Source: Deltaproteobacteria bacterium (lineage in GTDB: Bacteria; Desulfobacterota_C; Deferrisomatia; Deferrisomatales; JACRMM01). From it: a DNA stretch of 6,395 bases. The notes below the pieces were generated by a model. That model did no database searches, had not been told where the DNA came from, and worked only from the letters and a program-made list of their open reading frames with translations. The position numbers and the translations under genes were made by a program. Positions 1 to 5,406 of the stretch are shown one piece after another. The stretch lies in assembly GCA_016218905.1 (NCBI GenBank), contig JACRCS010000379.1:1-6395 (forward strand), read 5' to 3'. Numbering within the stretch: position 1 is the stretch's first letter; each line of letters starts with the position of its first letter.

Positions 1-1
1 G

Positions 2-31
2 GAAGGCCCGGAGCTGCTACTTCGGGCCTTC
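2..31. terminator. Terminator-like perfect hairpin at the left edge
   Basis: The arms GAAGGCCCG (2-10) and CGGGCCTTC (23-31) pair perfectly, and the stem extends inward through G11-T22, A12-T21 and G13-C20 to leave a six-base loop. Stems of this AAGGCCCG...CGGGCCTT type are common in intrinsic terminators of GC-rich bacteria. Only a short, interrupted T-rich stretch (TTCTGCTATCT) follows on the plus strand, and the minus-strand tail falls outside the window. It could end a gene left of the window, or the minus-strand helix-turn-helix genes that read towards it. The fold is clear; its function is inferred. Confidence 0.5.
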
Positions 32-89
32 TGCTATCTGCAGACGAGACCCTCCATACTCCGTTCGCCTCCAAACCTCAACGGGACTC

Positions 90-121
90 GGGGGTCAGTT
101 TAGAGCGGCATGCCGGGGTCA
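90..121. mobile_element. Probable insertion-sequence end with tandem GGGGTCA words (IS21-like)
   Basis: The heptamer GGGGTCA occurs at 91-97 and again at 115-121, a 24-base period, with a perfect CGGCATGCCG palindrome (106-115) between them. Aligned over the full 24 bases, the two copies share 12 positions: the heptamer, one T and a CGGC block. Read on the minus strand the segment begins TGACCCC and repeats TGACCCCC. Several short end repeats of this kind are typical of IS21-family termini. No transposase is visible, so the body would lie at or beyond the left edge. The last codons and stop of the minus-strand helix-turn-helix gene (100-219) lie inside this segment, consistent with an insertion into that gene. 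The family assignment is from memory of such ends and is uncertain. Confidence 0.4.
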
Positions 122-219
122 ACTCTCTCCGGCCGTGAAGCCAAGGCGTAGACCGTGGACCGCGGCAGGCCCGCCAGCCGGCCAAACTCGGTCACGGTCA
201 GGTAGCGCTCGGTGGTCAT
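100..219 (-). pseudogene. Truncated excisionase-like helix-turn-helix protein
   Basis: A 39-codon reading frame starts at an ATG that overlaps the stop of the upstream minus-strand gene (ATGA overlap, 216-219). Its product carries YLTVTEFGRLAGLPRSTVY (residues 6-24), which fits the helix-turn-helix of MerR/excisionase-type small DNA-binding proteins (HTH_17), where a recognition helix follows the 'RSTVY' turn. Full-length members usually continue for 25-40 residues with a basic wing and an acidic C-terminal helix. Here homology stops after residue 33 (about base 121), and the final residues DPGMPL and the TAA are read from the GGGGTCA-containing element end. I infer a gene broken by insertion, with the 3' part lost or outside the window. 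A purine-rich GTGAAGG lies directly before the start, too close to be a good ribosome site, so translational coupling is likely. Domain fairly sure; partner integrase not seen. Confidence 0.55.
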
Positions 220-401
220 GCCTTCACCCGCGTTTCAAGCGGTCCCACTCCCTGGGGCAGTCGCGCAATCCCGCACGGCTGGATGTTGTCGGTTCCGGCG
301 GCGAGAGCCCCCCACTCCGTCCAGGCCGAGACGGTAGCCCGACTCGATTTGAGCCGGGCTCCGAGCTCCTCGGTCGTCAACAGGTCGGTGTGCGCGTCCA
401 T
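216..401 (-). CDS. Small excisionase-like helix-turn-helix protein, possibly frameshifted
   Basis: The 61-residue product begins with MDAHTDLLTTEELGARLKSS and continues RATVSAW. Residues 7-27 form a good helix-turn-helix of the HTH_17/excisionase class, which binds DNA next to recombination sites or in promoters. The second half (from about residue 33) no longer resembles the usual wing and acidic helix. In the next frame, bases 224-262 read LRDCPREWDRLKRG followed by a stop at 224-226, which looks more like the normal end of such a protein. A single-base indel near 255-275 is therefore possible. The gene runs into a second helix-turn-helix gene by a four-base overlap, so the two were probably co-expressed. 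No clear Shine-Dalgarno precedes the ATG. Excisionase and stand-alone regulator are both possible; no integrase is present. Confidence 0.55.
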   Translation of the reverse strand: MDAHTDLLTTEELGARLKSSRATVSAWTEWGALAAGTDNIQPCGIARLPQGVGPLETRVKA

Positions 402-470
402 GCGTTTGGTGCGCTCGGCTGCCGAGTGTGTTGGTCCTGGGCTGGCTGGAATGACTTCGGAACCCGGTAG

Positions 471-929
471 CTAGCGACCTTGAAAGGGCATACGAAGCGT
501 GTCGCCGGAGCGACCGTCCTGCCGGACGGTCGGATTCTCTCGTGGTCGATGGACAAGACGCTGCGCTCGTGGACCTCCGAGGGCGCCGCGCTCAATTCCT
601 ACGATGATGGTTCGGCACCCGCAGAATTGGTTGTGGCTAAATTGTCGAGTGGGGTCGCCACAGGATGTTTGGTACAAGGCTGTTTGCGCGTATGGAGTAC
701 TCGCGTCTCCGTAGCGGTCGGAAACGCCGCATGGAACGCAACGGCGCAATTGGAGCCCCGTGTCTTCTTGCCGGACGGCACCGTGGTCGTTACGTGCACG
801 AGCGGGCACGTGTTCTGTCTGGAACTCTTCATGGGAATCCGGCGGGTGGTGGCGGCGGAGGCGGCCGAAATCGAGGGGGGTGTCGATACGAGGGCCGACG
901 CTCATGCACGAGAGCTTTGTGGTCGGTAG
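471..929 (+). pseudogene. WD40 beta-propeller protein fragment
   Basis: This frame opens directly after an in-frame TAG (468-470) with LATLKGHTKRV followed by GATVLPDGRILSWSMDKTLRSW, a textbook WD40 blade: GH dipeptide, LPDGR turn, SxD and a closing W. Two weaker blades follow: CLRVWS near bases 678-710 and FLPDGTVVVTCTSGHVFCL near 768-825. About 150 residues and three blades are far short of the seven needed for a closed propeller. No ATG lies at the 5' end; the first available start is TTG at 480, inside the first blade. I infer a remnant from the middle or end of a longer WD40 repeat protein. In bacteria such repeats are often the sensor half of NACHT-type, caspase-like or kinase proteins, but no effector domain remains here. 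The C-terminal 40 residues are not recognisable. WD40 identity confident; pseudogene status likely. Confidence 0.65.
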
Positions 930-949
930 ATACAGAAGGGCCAGACTAC

Positions 950-990
950 GGGACATTCTATAGTCCCCGCTAAGGGGACGCAAGAGGGAC
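950..990. repeat. GTCCCC/GGGGAC hairpin with flanking GGGAC copies (REP-like)
   Basis: GTCCCC (963-968) pairs with GGGGAC (974-979) around a five-base GCTAA loop. Further GGGAC words lie at 950-954 and 986-990, so four copies of the word in both orientations fall within 41 bases just after the WD40 fragment. Hairpins built from GTCCC/GGGAC words occur beside Y1 (IS200/REP-associated) transposase genes in many bacteria, but no such transposase is in the window. It could be a solitary REP-type repeat, the end of a degraded element, or a weak terminator; there is no T-tract. Confidence 0.4.
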
Positions 991-1029
991 GTAGATGCAG
1001 AAGAGCGTTGATCAGGGTATGTAGCCTTT

Positions 1030-1090
1030 TGGCAAGAGTGCTCAGTTGCGAACGGACGGGACTTCCTTGCTTGCTTTGTTGCTCTTGCCA
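1030..1090. repeat. Nine-base perfect inverted repeat, 43-base spacer
   Basis: TGGCAAGAG (1030-1038) is the exact reverse complement of CTCTTGCCA (1082-1090). The 43 bases between them form no strong inner hairpin that I can find, only three-base arms such as GTT/AAC at 1045-1053. It could be the ends of a very small mobile unit, a structured transcript or chance. Confidence 0.35.
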
Positions 1091-1207
1091 GCACCCTCGG
1101 ACCGGGTCGCCCCGGGAATGCTCTGGCGGAGCCGAACGCGCAGCCCTCCCTGGTGCAGGATCCGCAAAGTATCGCCGCACACCAAGGCAGGGCTATTGAA
1201 GGTCTGA

Positions 1208-1255
1208 TTACCAATCCGCCCTAGCCTTGCAAATTCACCACCTGTCGTGCAAAAT
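1208..1255 (+). promoter_or_regulatory. Putative promoter/operator of the first DUF4143 ATPase
   Basis: TTGCAA (1227-1232, four of six matches to the -35 consensus) and CAAAAT (1250-1255, four of six to the -10 consensus) are separated by 17 bases. Transcription would then begin about seven bases later, at the ATG at 1263, giving a leaderless message; this agrees with the lack of any Shine-Dalgarno. Bases 1208-1240 match 2767-2799 upstream of the second ATPase at 21 of 33 positions, including TTGNNAATTCNCCA. The shared sequence is seen directly; promoter function is inferred. Confidence 0.4.
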
Positions 1256-1262
1256 CCATGAT

Positions 1263-2519
1263 ATGTCGATCCTGAACCGCCACGCCACCGACATCGTCTG
1301 CCGTCGCCTCGACACCTTTCGGGTCGTCGTGGTCTCGGGCGCACGGCAGGTGGGCAAGTCCACCCTGGCCCGCTTGGTGCTCGAGCGGCGAGGGGGCACC
1401 TACCTTACCCTCGATGACCCCCTGACCCTCTCCCAGGCGACCGACGATCCGGACGGCCTCGTCGCCCAAGGGGCAGGGCTGACCGTCATCGACGAGGTCC
1501 AGCGGGCCCCGGACGTTCTGAGGGCCGTGAAGCTGGCCGTGGATCGCGCCCCTTCCCCCGGGCGGTTCCTCCTGACCGGGTCGGCCAACCTGTTGGGGCT
1601 TAGGTCCGTGACCGAGTCGTTGGCCGGCCGCGCCGTGTACCTCGATCTACCCCCTCTGTCGTGGTCGGAGATCGCCGGTGCCCCTCGGCCCGAGACCCTC
1701 GACGCCGCGTTTTCCGCTTCGTCGGCCGCCGAGTTCGTGGCCGCCATGAGCCCTGGGATGCCGGACGGTGGGGAACGGGCGCGGGCTCTCGCCTTAGCGG
1801 GGGGGATGCCAGAGGTCTACGCGCTGGGGCCGGAGGAGCGGCGCGCGTGGTACGAGAGCTACCGCCGCACCTTCCTGGAGCGCGACCTACGCCAACTCTC
1901 CGAGATCAGCAGCGTGCCCGAGTTCTCGCGGCTCACCAGCCTGGCGCTGCTCCGCACCGGCGGCCTGCTCAACAAGAGCCAACTCGCGACCGACGCCAAG
2001 ATCTCGCACACCACGGCGGACCGCTATCTCGGCCTACTCGAGGTGGCCTACCAGATTCGCCTCCTGCACCCCTACTTCCCCAACGTGTCAAAACGGCTGG
2101 TGAAGTCCCCGAAGCTCTTCGCGGTGGACTGCGGAGCGGCTGCGTGGGCGGCCAACGCCTGGGACTGGCGCGCGGCGGTGGCGGCGGGCCGTGATGGTGC
2201 CCTGCTCGAGACCTTCGCCATCTCCGACCTCATCGCGTGGGACGGGTTGGCCGGCGGTTCCCGATACCATTTCTGGCGGACCTCGGCCGGCGCCGAGGTG
2301 GATCTGGTCGTCGAGCGAGGGGACCGGATCGTGGCCGTGGAGTTCAAGTCGGCCCGCACCTTGGGTCACCGCGATACCAGTGGTCTGCGCGCGCTCCAGG
2401 GCGACGCGGGCTCCCGGTTCCAACTCGGTGTGCTCGCCTACCTGGGCGAAGAGGTCAGGGGGCTCGGGGAGCGTTTGGTGGCGGTGCCCCTCTCCTCGTT
2501 GCTCGGGGTGACGAAGTAG
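1263..2519 (+). CDS. AAA_14/DUF4143 family ATPase, first copy
   Basis: This 418-residue protein matches the usual size and layout of the ATP-binding AAA_14 plus DUF4143 family, whose cellular role is not established. Residues 26-34 are the Walker A loop GARQVGKST, 75-81 are Walker B (VIDEVQR), and 103-109 (LLTGSAN) fit the sensor 1 strand. The DUF4143 part begins near residue 180 with LAGGMPEV and the FLERD motif (204-208). A helix-turn-helix-like stretch (236-265) follows, then a C-terminal fold with D347, E360 and K362 in EVDLVV...VEFK, a PD-(D/E)XK nuclease-like signature. I chose the ATG at 1263: it starts the usual short helix before the P-loop and the shared upstream box lies 36 bases ahead. 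An upstream TTG at 1227 lies inside that box. No Shine-Dalgarno is visible. Key ATPase residues are intact. No membrane segment or signal peptide is seen. DNA binding or cutting has not been shown for the family as far as I know. Confidence 0.9.
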   Translation: MSILNRHATDIVCRRLDTFRVVVVSGARQVGKSTLARLVLERRGGTYLTLDDPLTLSQATDDPDGLVAQGAGLTVIDEVQRAPDVLRAVKLAVDRAPSPGRFLLTGSANLLGLRSVTESLAGRAVYLDLPPLSWSEIAGAPRPETLDAAFSASSAAEFVAAMSPGMPDGGERARALALAGGMPEVYALGPEERRAWYESYRRTFLERDLRQLSEISSVPEFSRLTSLALLRTGGLLNKSQLATDAKISHTTADRYLGLLEVAYQIRLLHPYFPNVSKRLVKSPKLFAVDCGAAAWAANAWDWRAAVAAGRDGALLETFAISDLIAWDGLAGGSRYHFWRTSAGAEVDLVVERGDRIVAVEFKSARTLGHRDTSGLRALQGDAGSRFQLGVLAYLGEEVRGLGERLVAVPLSSLLGVTK

Positions 2520-2608
2520 AGGCCGGTCCAGACCAGGCCGGCAAGAGACGCTCGTTTTGAAGACCGATGGGGATGGAGACCGCAGCGAGTTCGACGTAGA
2601 AGCGCTGC

Positions 2609-2784
2609 ATGAAACGCAACGAAAAGTCCTCCGAATCGCTGCACTGGGTCTGGCAGCACGCGAACTGGCCGGCGTTCCGCTGGGATGCGGCGGTGCTGCT
2701 GCAGCCCTTGGGTGGGCGCGGCGAGCGCAGGGGGAACTGCTCGCGCAGGCCCGGGTCCTTCGTCTCTTGCCAATTGTCAGTTGA
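2609..2784 (+). pseudogene. Fic-family N-terminal domain remnant (DUF4172-like), frameshifted
   Basis: From the ATG at 2609 the frame reads HWVWQHANWPAFRWDAAVLL, the characteristic WxWQ-xxWPxFRWD opening of Fic proteins with the DUF4172 N-terminal domain. These are AMP-transferases or related toxins that modify hydroxyl side chains. After LLQPL (about 2710) that frame turns into arginine/glycine-rich noise. The frame one base back continues the expected helix: WARRAQGELLAQARVLRLL (2713 to about 2769), then PIVS and a TGA at 2782-2784. A frameshift at the G-runs at 2707-2716 therefore splits the domain. Nothing of the catalytic Fic core (HPFxxGNGR) is present. Similarity ends at about 2766, where the upstream region of the second ATPase begins, and no 3' Fic piece reappears between 3994 and 4041. 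It is a dead fragment. Family assignment rests on the opening motif and the RRAQG helix. Confidence 0.65.
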
Positions 2785-2814
2785 ATTGACAATTCGCCAG
2801 TTAGCGGCCAGACT
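2767..2814 (+). promoter_or_regulatory. Palindromic operator/promoter of the second DUF4143 ATPase
   Basis: AATTGTCA (2772-2779) and TGACAATT (2787-2794) form a perfect eight-base inverted repeat with a seven-base spacer. The right arm overlaps TTGACA (2786-2791), an exact -35 consensus. Seventeen bases on, CAGACT (2809-2814) is a poor -10 match, three of six. Start would fall near the ATG at 2821, and no Shine-Dalgarno is present, so a leaderless message is possible. A protein bound to the palindrome would block the -35, which suggests repression. Parts of the element recur before the first ATPase. Confidence 0.5.
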
Positions 2815-2820
2815 GCTCCC

Positions 2821-3993
2821 ATGTTCATCCCGCGCGCGGCAGAAGCCGTCCTTCTCAAGTACGCCGAGGGTTACCCAATCGTCGCGGTCACGGGTCCGCG
2901 GCAGTCGGGCAAGACGACGCTCGTCCAGCGGGTTTTCGCCGAGAAACCCTACGTAACGCTCGAGGATCCCGACCGCCGGGAGCTGGCGGAACAAGATCCG
3001 CGGGGGTTTCTCGCGTCCTATCCGGACGGAGCCGTTCTGGACGAGGCCCAGCGGTGCCCGGCGTTGTTCTCGTACCTGCAGGGGATCGTAGACCGCGAGC
3101 GGCGGATGGGCCTATTCGTGTTGACGGGCTCCTCGCAGTTCGGGCTGCTCTCGGGGATCACCCAGAGCCTCGCGGGCCGCGTCGCTCTGGTAACGCTGCT
3201 GCCCCTCTCCTTGGGGGAGCTGACGGCCGCCGGTCGTGCGCCGGGGAAACTCGATGAGCTCCTCTTCGCCGGGTCGTATCCCGTCCTCTACGATCGTCCT
3301 CTGGACCCCGGCCCCTGGTACGCCAACTACGTGCAGACCTACCTCGAGCGGGACGTGCGCAGCCTCGTGAACGTGCGCGAGTTGAGCGCGTTCCAGCGGT
3401 TCCTGCGGCTCTGCGCGGGCCGGACCGGGCAACTCTTGAACCTCTCCTCCCTGGCGAGCGACTGCGGCATCACCCACAACACCGCCCGTTCCTGGCTCTC
3501 GGTCCTCGAGGCGAGCTATCTCGTCCACCTGCTGCCCCCTCACCACCGGAACTTCAACAAGCGGCTCATCAAGACTCCGAAGCTCTACTTCCTCGATGCC
3601 GGTCTCACCGCGTGGCTGCTCGGGATTCAGGCCCGGGAGCAGCTTGCAGGCCACCCGCTGCGAGGGGCCCTGTTCGAGACCTGGGTCGTGAGCGAACTCC
3701 TGAAGGCAAGATTCGAGAGGGGCCTGCCGTCCAACCTCTACTTCTGGCGCGACCGCACAGGCCACGAGGTCGATCTGGTGATCGACCGAGGGCTCGACCT
3801 GGTCCCCGTCGAGGTGAAGGCAGGACGCACCGTGGCAAGCGACTTCTTCTCGGGCCTGAGGTTCTGGACGGCCTTGGCAGGTGCCCAGGCGGGAGAAGCC
3901 TGGCTCGTCTACGGCGGAGACGAAGAGCAGCTGCGCTCGGAAGCCCGGGTGCTGCCCTGGCGAAAGATCTTCAGTCTGGGCAAAGTTGTTTGA
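2821..3993 (+). CDS. AAA_14/DUF4143 family ATPase, second copy
   Basis: A 390-residue paralogue of the protein at 1263-2519 with the same domain order but clearly diverged. Walker A is GPRQSGKTT (25-33), Walker B AVLDEAQR (71-78) and the sensor 1 strand LTGSSQ (101-106). SLAGR (116-120), TYLERD (173-178), a helix-turn-helix-like region at about 208-238, and KTPKLYFLDAGLTAWLLG (251-268) are all typical of the AAA_14/DUF4143 family. The C-terminal PD-(D/E)XK-like signature is D318, E331 and K333 in HEVDLV...PVEVK, with a conserved LFETWVVSEL helix (284-293) before it. The ATG start gives the standard short N-terminus, and no better start lies upstream. All motif residues look intact, so it is probably functional as an ATPase. 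It is shorter than the first copy mainly because it lacks the insert before the DUF4143 part (about residues 141-175 of the first protein). It lies 48 bases before cca with no strong terminator between. Cellular role unknown. Confidence 0.9.
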   Translation: MFIPRAAEAVLLKYAEGYPIVAVTGPRQSGKTTLVQRVFAEKPYVTLEDPDRRELAEQDPRGFLASYPDGAVLDEAQRCPALFSYLQGIVDRERRMGLFVLTGSSQFGLLSGITQSLAGRVALVTLLPLSLGELTAAGRAPGKLDELLFAGSYPVLYDRPLDPGPWYANYVQTYLERDVRSLVNVRELSAFQRFLRLCAGRTGQLLNLSSLASDCGITHNTARSWLSVLEASYLVHLLPPHHRNFNKRLIKTPKLYFLDAGLTAWLLGIQAREQLAGHPLRGALFETWVVSELLKARFERGLPSNLYFWRDRTGHEVDLVIDRGLDLVPVEVKAGRTVASDFFSGLRFWTALAGAQAGEAWLVYGGDEEQLRSEARVLPWRKIFSLGKVV

Positions 3994-4033
3994 GCGCGTT
4001 CGTCGGGCACTAGAACAAGGCTGCACATCGTTC

Positions 4034-4039
4034 GGGAGG
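4034..4039 (+). promoter_or_regulatory. Strong ribosome binding site that sets the cca start
   Basis: GGGAGG lies eight bases before the TTG at 4048 and only two before the TTG at 4042. Normal spacing is about 5-9 bases, so translation most likely begins at 4048, shortening the product by two residues. This is the clearest Shine-Dalgarno in the window and contrasts with its absence before both ATPase genes. Confidence 0.65.
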
Positions 4040-4047
4040 GCTTGGTC

Positions 4048-5406
4048 TTGAGTCACTCCACTGACCCCCAGCTGGCCGCGGCCCTCGACATCCTCCGGGC
4101 CATCGAGTCGGCCGGATACACGGCCCTGATCGTCGGTGGCGCGGTCCGCGACCGCGTGATGGGGCGGCCCGCCGGCGACCTGGACCTCGCGACCAACATG
4201 CCGATTTCCGAACTGGCAACCCTCTTCCGCGTCCACGACATCGGCAAGAGCAAGGACTTCGGCATCGTGGCCGTGCCTCACGGCGGGTACGGCTTCGAGG
4301 TGGCTCAGTTCCGGGGGCAGACGCGTTTCGGGGACGACGGGCGGCCCTGCGGGATGGACGAGGGGGCGACCTTCGCCGAGGACGCGGCACGGCGCGACTT
4401 TACGATGAACGCGATGGCCCTGGACGCGCGGGGAGCGGTCCAGGACCCCTTCGGCGGTCGGGAGGACATCGCGCGCAAGCTCGTCCGCGCCGTCGGCGAC
4501 CCGGCGGAGCGGATGGCCGAGGACCCGCTCCGGGCTCTGCGAGCCGTGCGCCTGGCGGCGCGGTTCGGGTTCTCGATCGACGTGGCGACGAGGGCGGCCG
4601 CCGCCGGCGTGGCGCCCCGAGTCTCGGCCCTTGCTCCCGAGCGGCTCGCGGAGGAGCTCCTCAAGATGGCGGCCCTGCCGGGGCCCTCGTTCGCCCGGGC
4701 CGTCCGCTGCATGGACGAACTCGGGCTCCTCGGGCACGTGCTGCCGGAGGTCCAGGCCCTGAAAGGCCTGCCGCACGACCCGAAGTGGCACCCCGAGGGC
4801 GACGTGTACGCGCACACCCTGGCGGCGTTGGAGGCCAACTCCGCCCCTGACCCGGAGGTGAATCTGGCGGTCCTCCTCCACGACGTTGGCAAGGCCGCGA
4901 CCCATCAGGAACGCGACGGAATTCCCACGTACCACGGCCACGACCGGGCGGGGGTCGAGATCATCGAGAAGTTGGGGACGCGGCTCAAGCTCTCGGGGGA
5001 TCTCGTCCGGAAGCTGTCCTTCGCCTCCGCCGAGCACATGAAGGCCGCAGCCCTGGAAGAGATGCGGCCGTCGAAGGTCGTGCGCCTGGTGGCAGACCCC
5101 AACTGGACCCTTCTGAAGAACGTGACGCGCTGCGATCAGGCCGCGCGGGGCGACCCGGTGTCCGTCGCGGAGCTGGACCGGCTTCTCTCGCGGGCGGAGG
5201 CAACGGCCGCCCGGTGGGTGGAGACCGAGGGGGCGAAGGCGCGCCCGGTCATCACCGGTGCGCGGGTGATGGAGCTCACGGGCCTCTCGCCGGGACCGAA
5301 GGTGGGTGACCTCCTGCGCCGGGTCAGCGAGTGGGCGATCGACAACGGTGTCGGCGACCCCCGCGAGATCGAGTCGCACGTTCTCAAACTCGCCGCGGAG
5401 GGGTGA
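4048..5406 (+). CDS. cca: CCA tRNA nucleotidyltransferase with HD domain
   Basis: The 452-residue product is a class II nucleotidyltransferase that adds or repairs the 3' CCA of tRNA in the cytoplasm. Motifs (numbered from this start): GGAVRD (30-35) binds phosphates; DLD (44-46) supplies the two metal-binding aspartates; RRDFTMNA (115-122) handles ribose recognition; EDPLR (158-162) fits the EDxxR nucleotide template; ERLAEEL (198-204) closes the neck region. Behind these sits an HD-type phosphohydrolase domain with WHPEGDVYAHT (247-257) and LLHDVGKA (276-283), then HGHD (296-299), as in CCA enzymes with added phosphatase or phosphodiesterase activity. The start is TTG at 4048, chosen from the GGGAGG site; TTG at 4042 is the alternative. 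G/C third positions dominate throughout. A poly(A) polymerase or an enzyme adding only C or A residues is the alternative, since sequence alone separates these poorly. No truncation or missing key residue is seen. Confidence 0.88.
   Translation: MSHSTDPQLAAALDILRAIESAGYTALIVGGAVRDRVMGRPAGDLDLATNMPISELATLFRVHDIGKSKDFGIVAVPHGGYGFEVAQFRGQTRFGDDGRPCGMDEGATFAEDAARRDFTMNAMALDARGAVQDPFGGREDIARKLVRAVGDPAERMAEDPLRALRAVRLAARFGFSIDVATRAAAAGVAPRVSALAPERLAEELLKMAALPGPSFARAVRCMDELGLLGHVLPEVQALKGLPHDPKWHPEGDVYAHTLAALEANSAPDPEVNLAVLLHDVGKAATHQERDGIPTYHGHDRAGVEIIEKLGTRLKLSGDLVRKLSFASAEHMKAAALEEMRPSKVVRLVADPNWTLLKNVTRCDQAARGDPVSVAELDRLLSRAEATAARWVETEGAKARPVITGARVMELTGLSPGPKVGDLLRRVSEWAIDNGVGDPREIESHVLKLAAEG

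Larger units (their letters stand above)
930..1226. other. Gene-free accessory spacer with two inverted repeats
   Basis: No reading frame here shows recognisable protein similarity or the G/C third-position pattern of the intact genes. The stretch is visibly richer in A and T than the ATPase and cca genes. It contains the GTCCCC hairpin cluster (950-990) and a 9-base inverted repeat (1030-1090), described separately. Its last bases (1208 onward) belong to the stretch shared with the upstream region of the second ATPase. Minus-strand frames across it (for example 902-1180) look like chance frames. Confidence 0.5.

Noticed and set aside
511..532. Perfect nine-base stem CGACCGTCC / GGACGGTCG with a four-base loop
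   Set aside because: It encodes the conserved VLPDGR turn of the WD40 blade and has no T-tract, so a terminator or operator role is unlikely.
471..1214. A 247-codon minus-strand frame opposite the WD40 fragment
   Set aside because: No recognisable motif, while the plus strand has clear WD40 signatures; treated as a shadow frame.
1227..1262. TTG at 1227 as the start of the first ATPase
   Set aside because: The extra 12 residues are atypical for the family, and this TTG forms part of the TTGNNAATT box shared with the second gene's upstream region.
1413..1436. Two TGACCC-type words resembling the element end at 90-121
   Set aside because: They encode the DDPLTLSQ stretch of the first ATPase, a normal part of the family just after the P-loop region.
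2520..2640. Minus-strand peptide including FMQRFYVELAAVSIPIGLQN
   Set aside because: It reads like a plausible protein segment, but it overlaps the Fic remnant, has no convincing start and runs into the antisense of the first ATPase. I could not assign it.
3112..5379. A 755-codon open frame on the minus strand across the second ATPase and cca
   Set aside because: It lies antisense to two genes with complete family motifs, is rich in Arg, Pro, His and Glu as expected for antisense of high-GC codons, and shows no domain.
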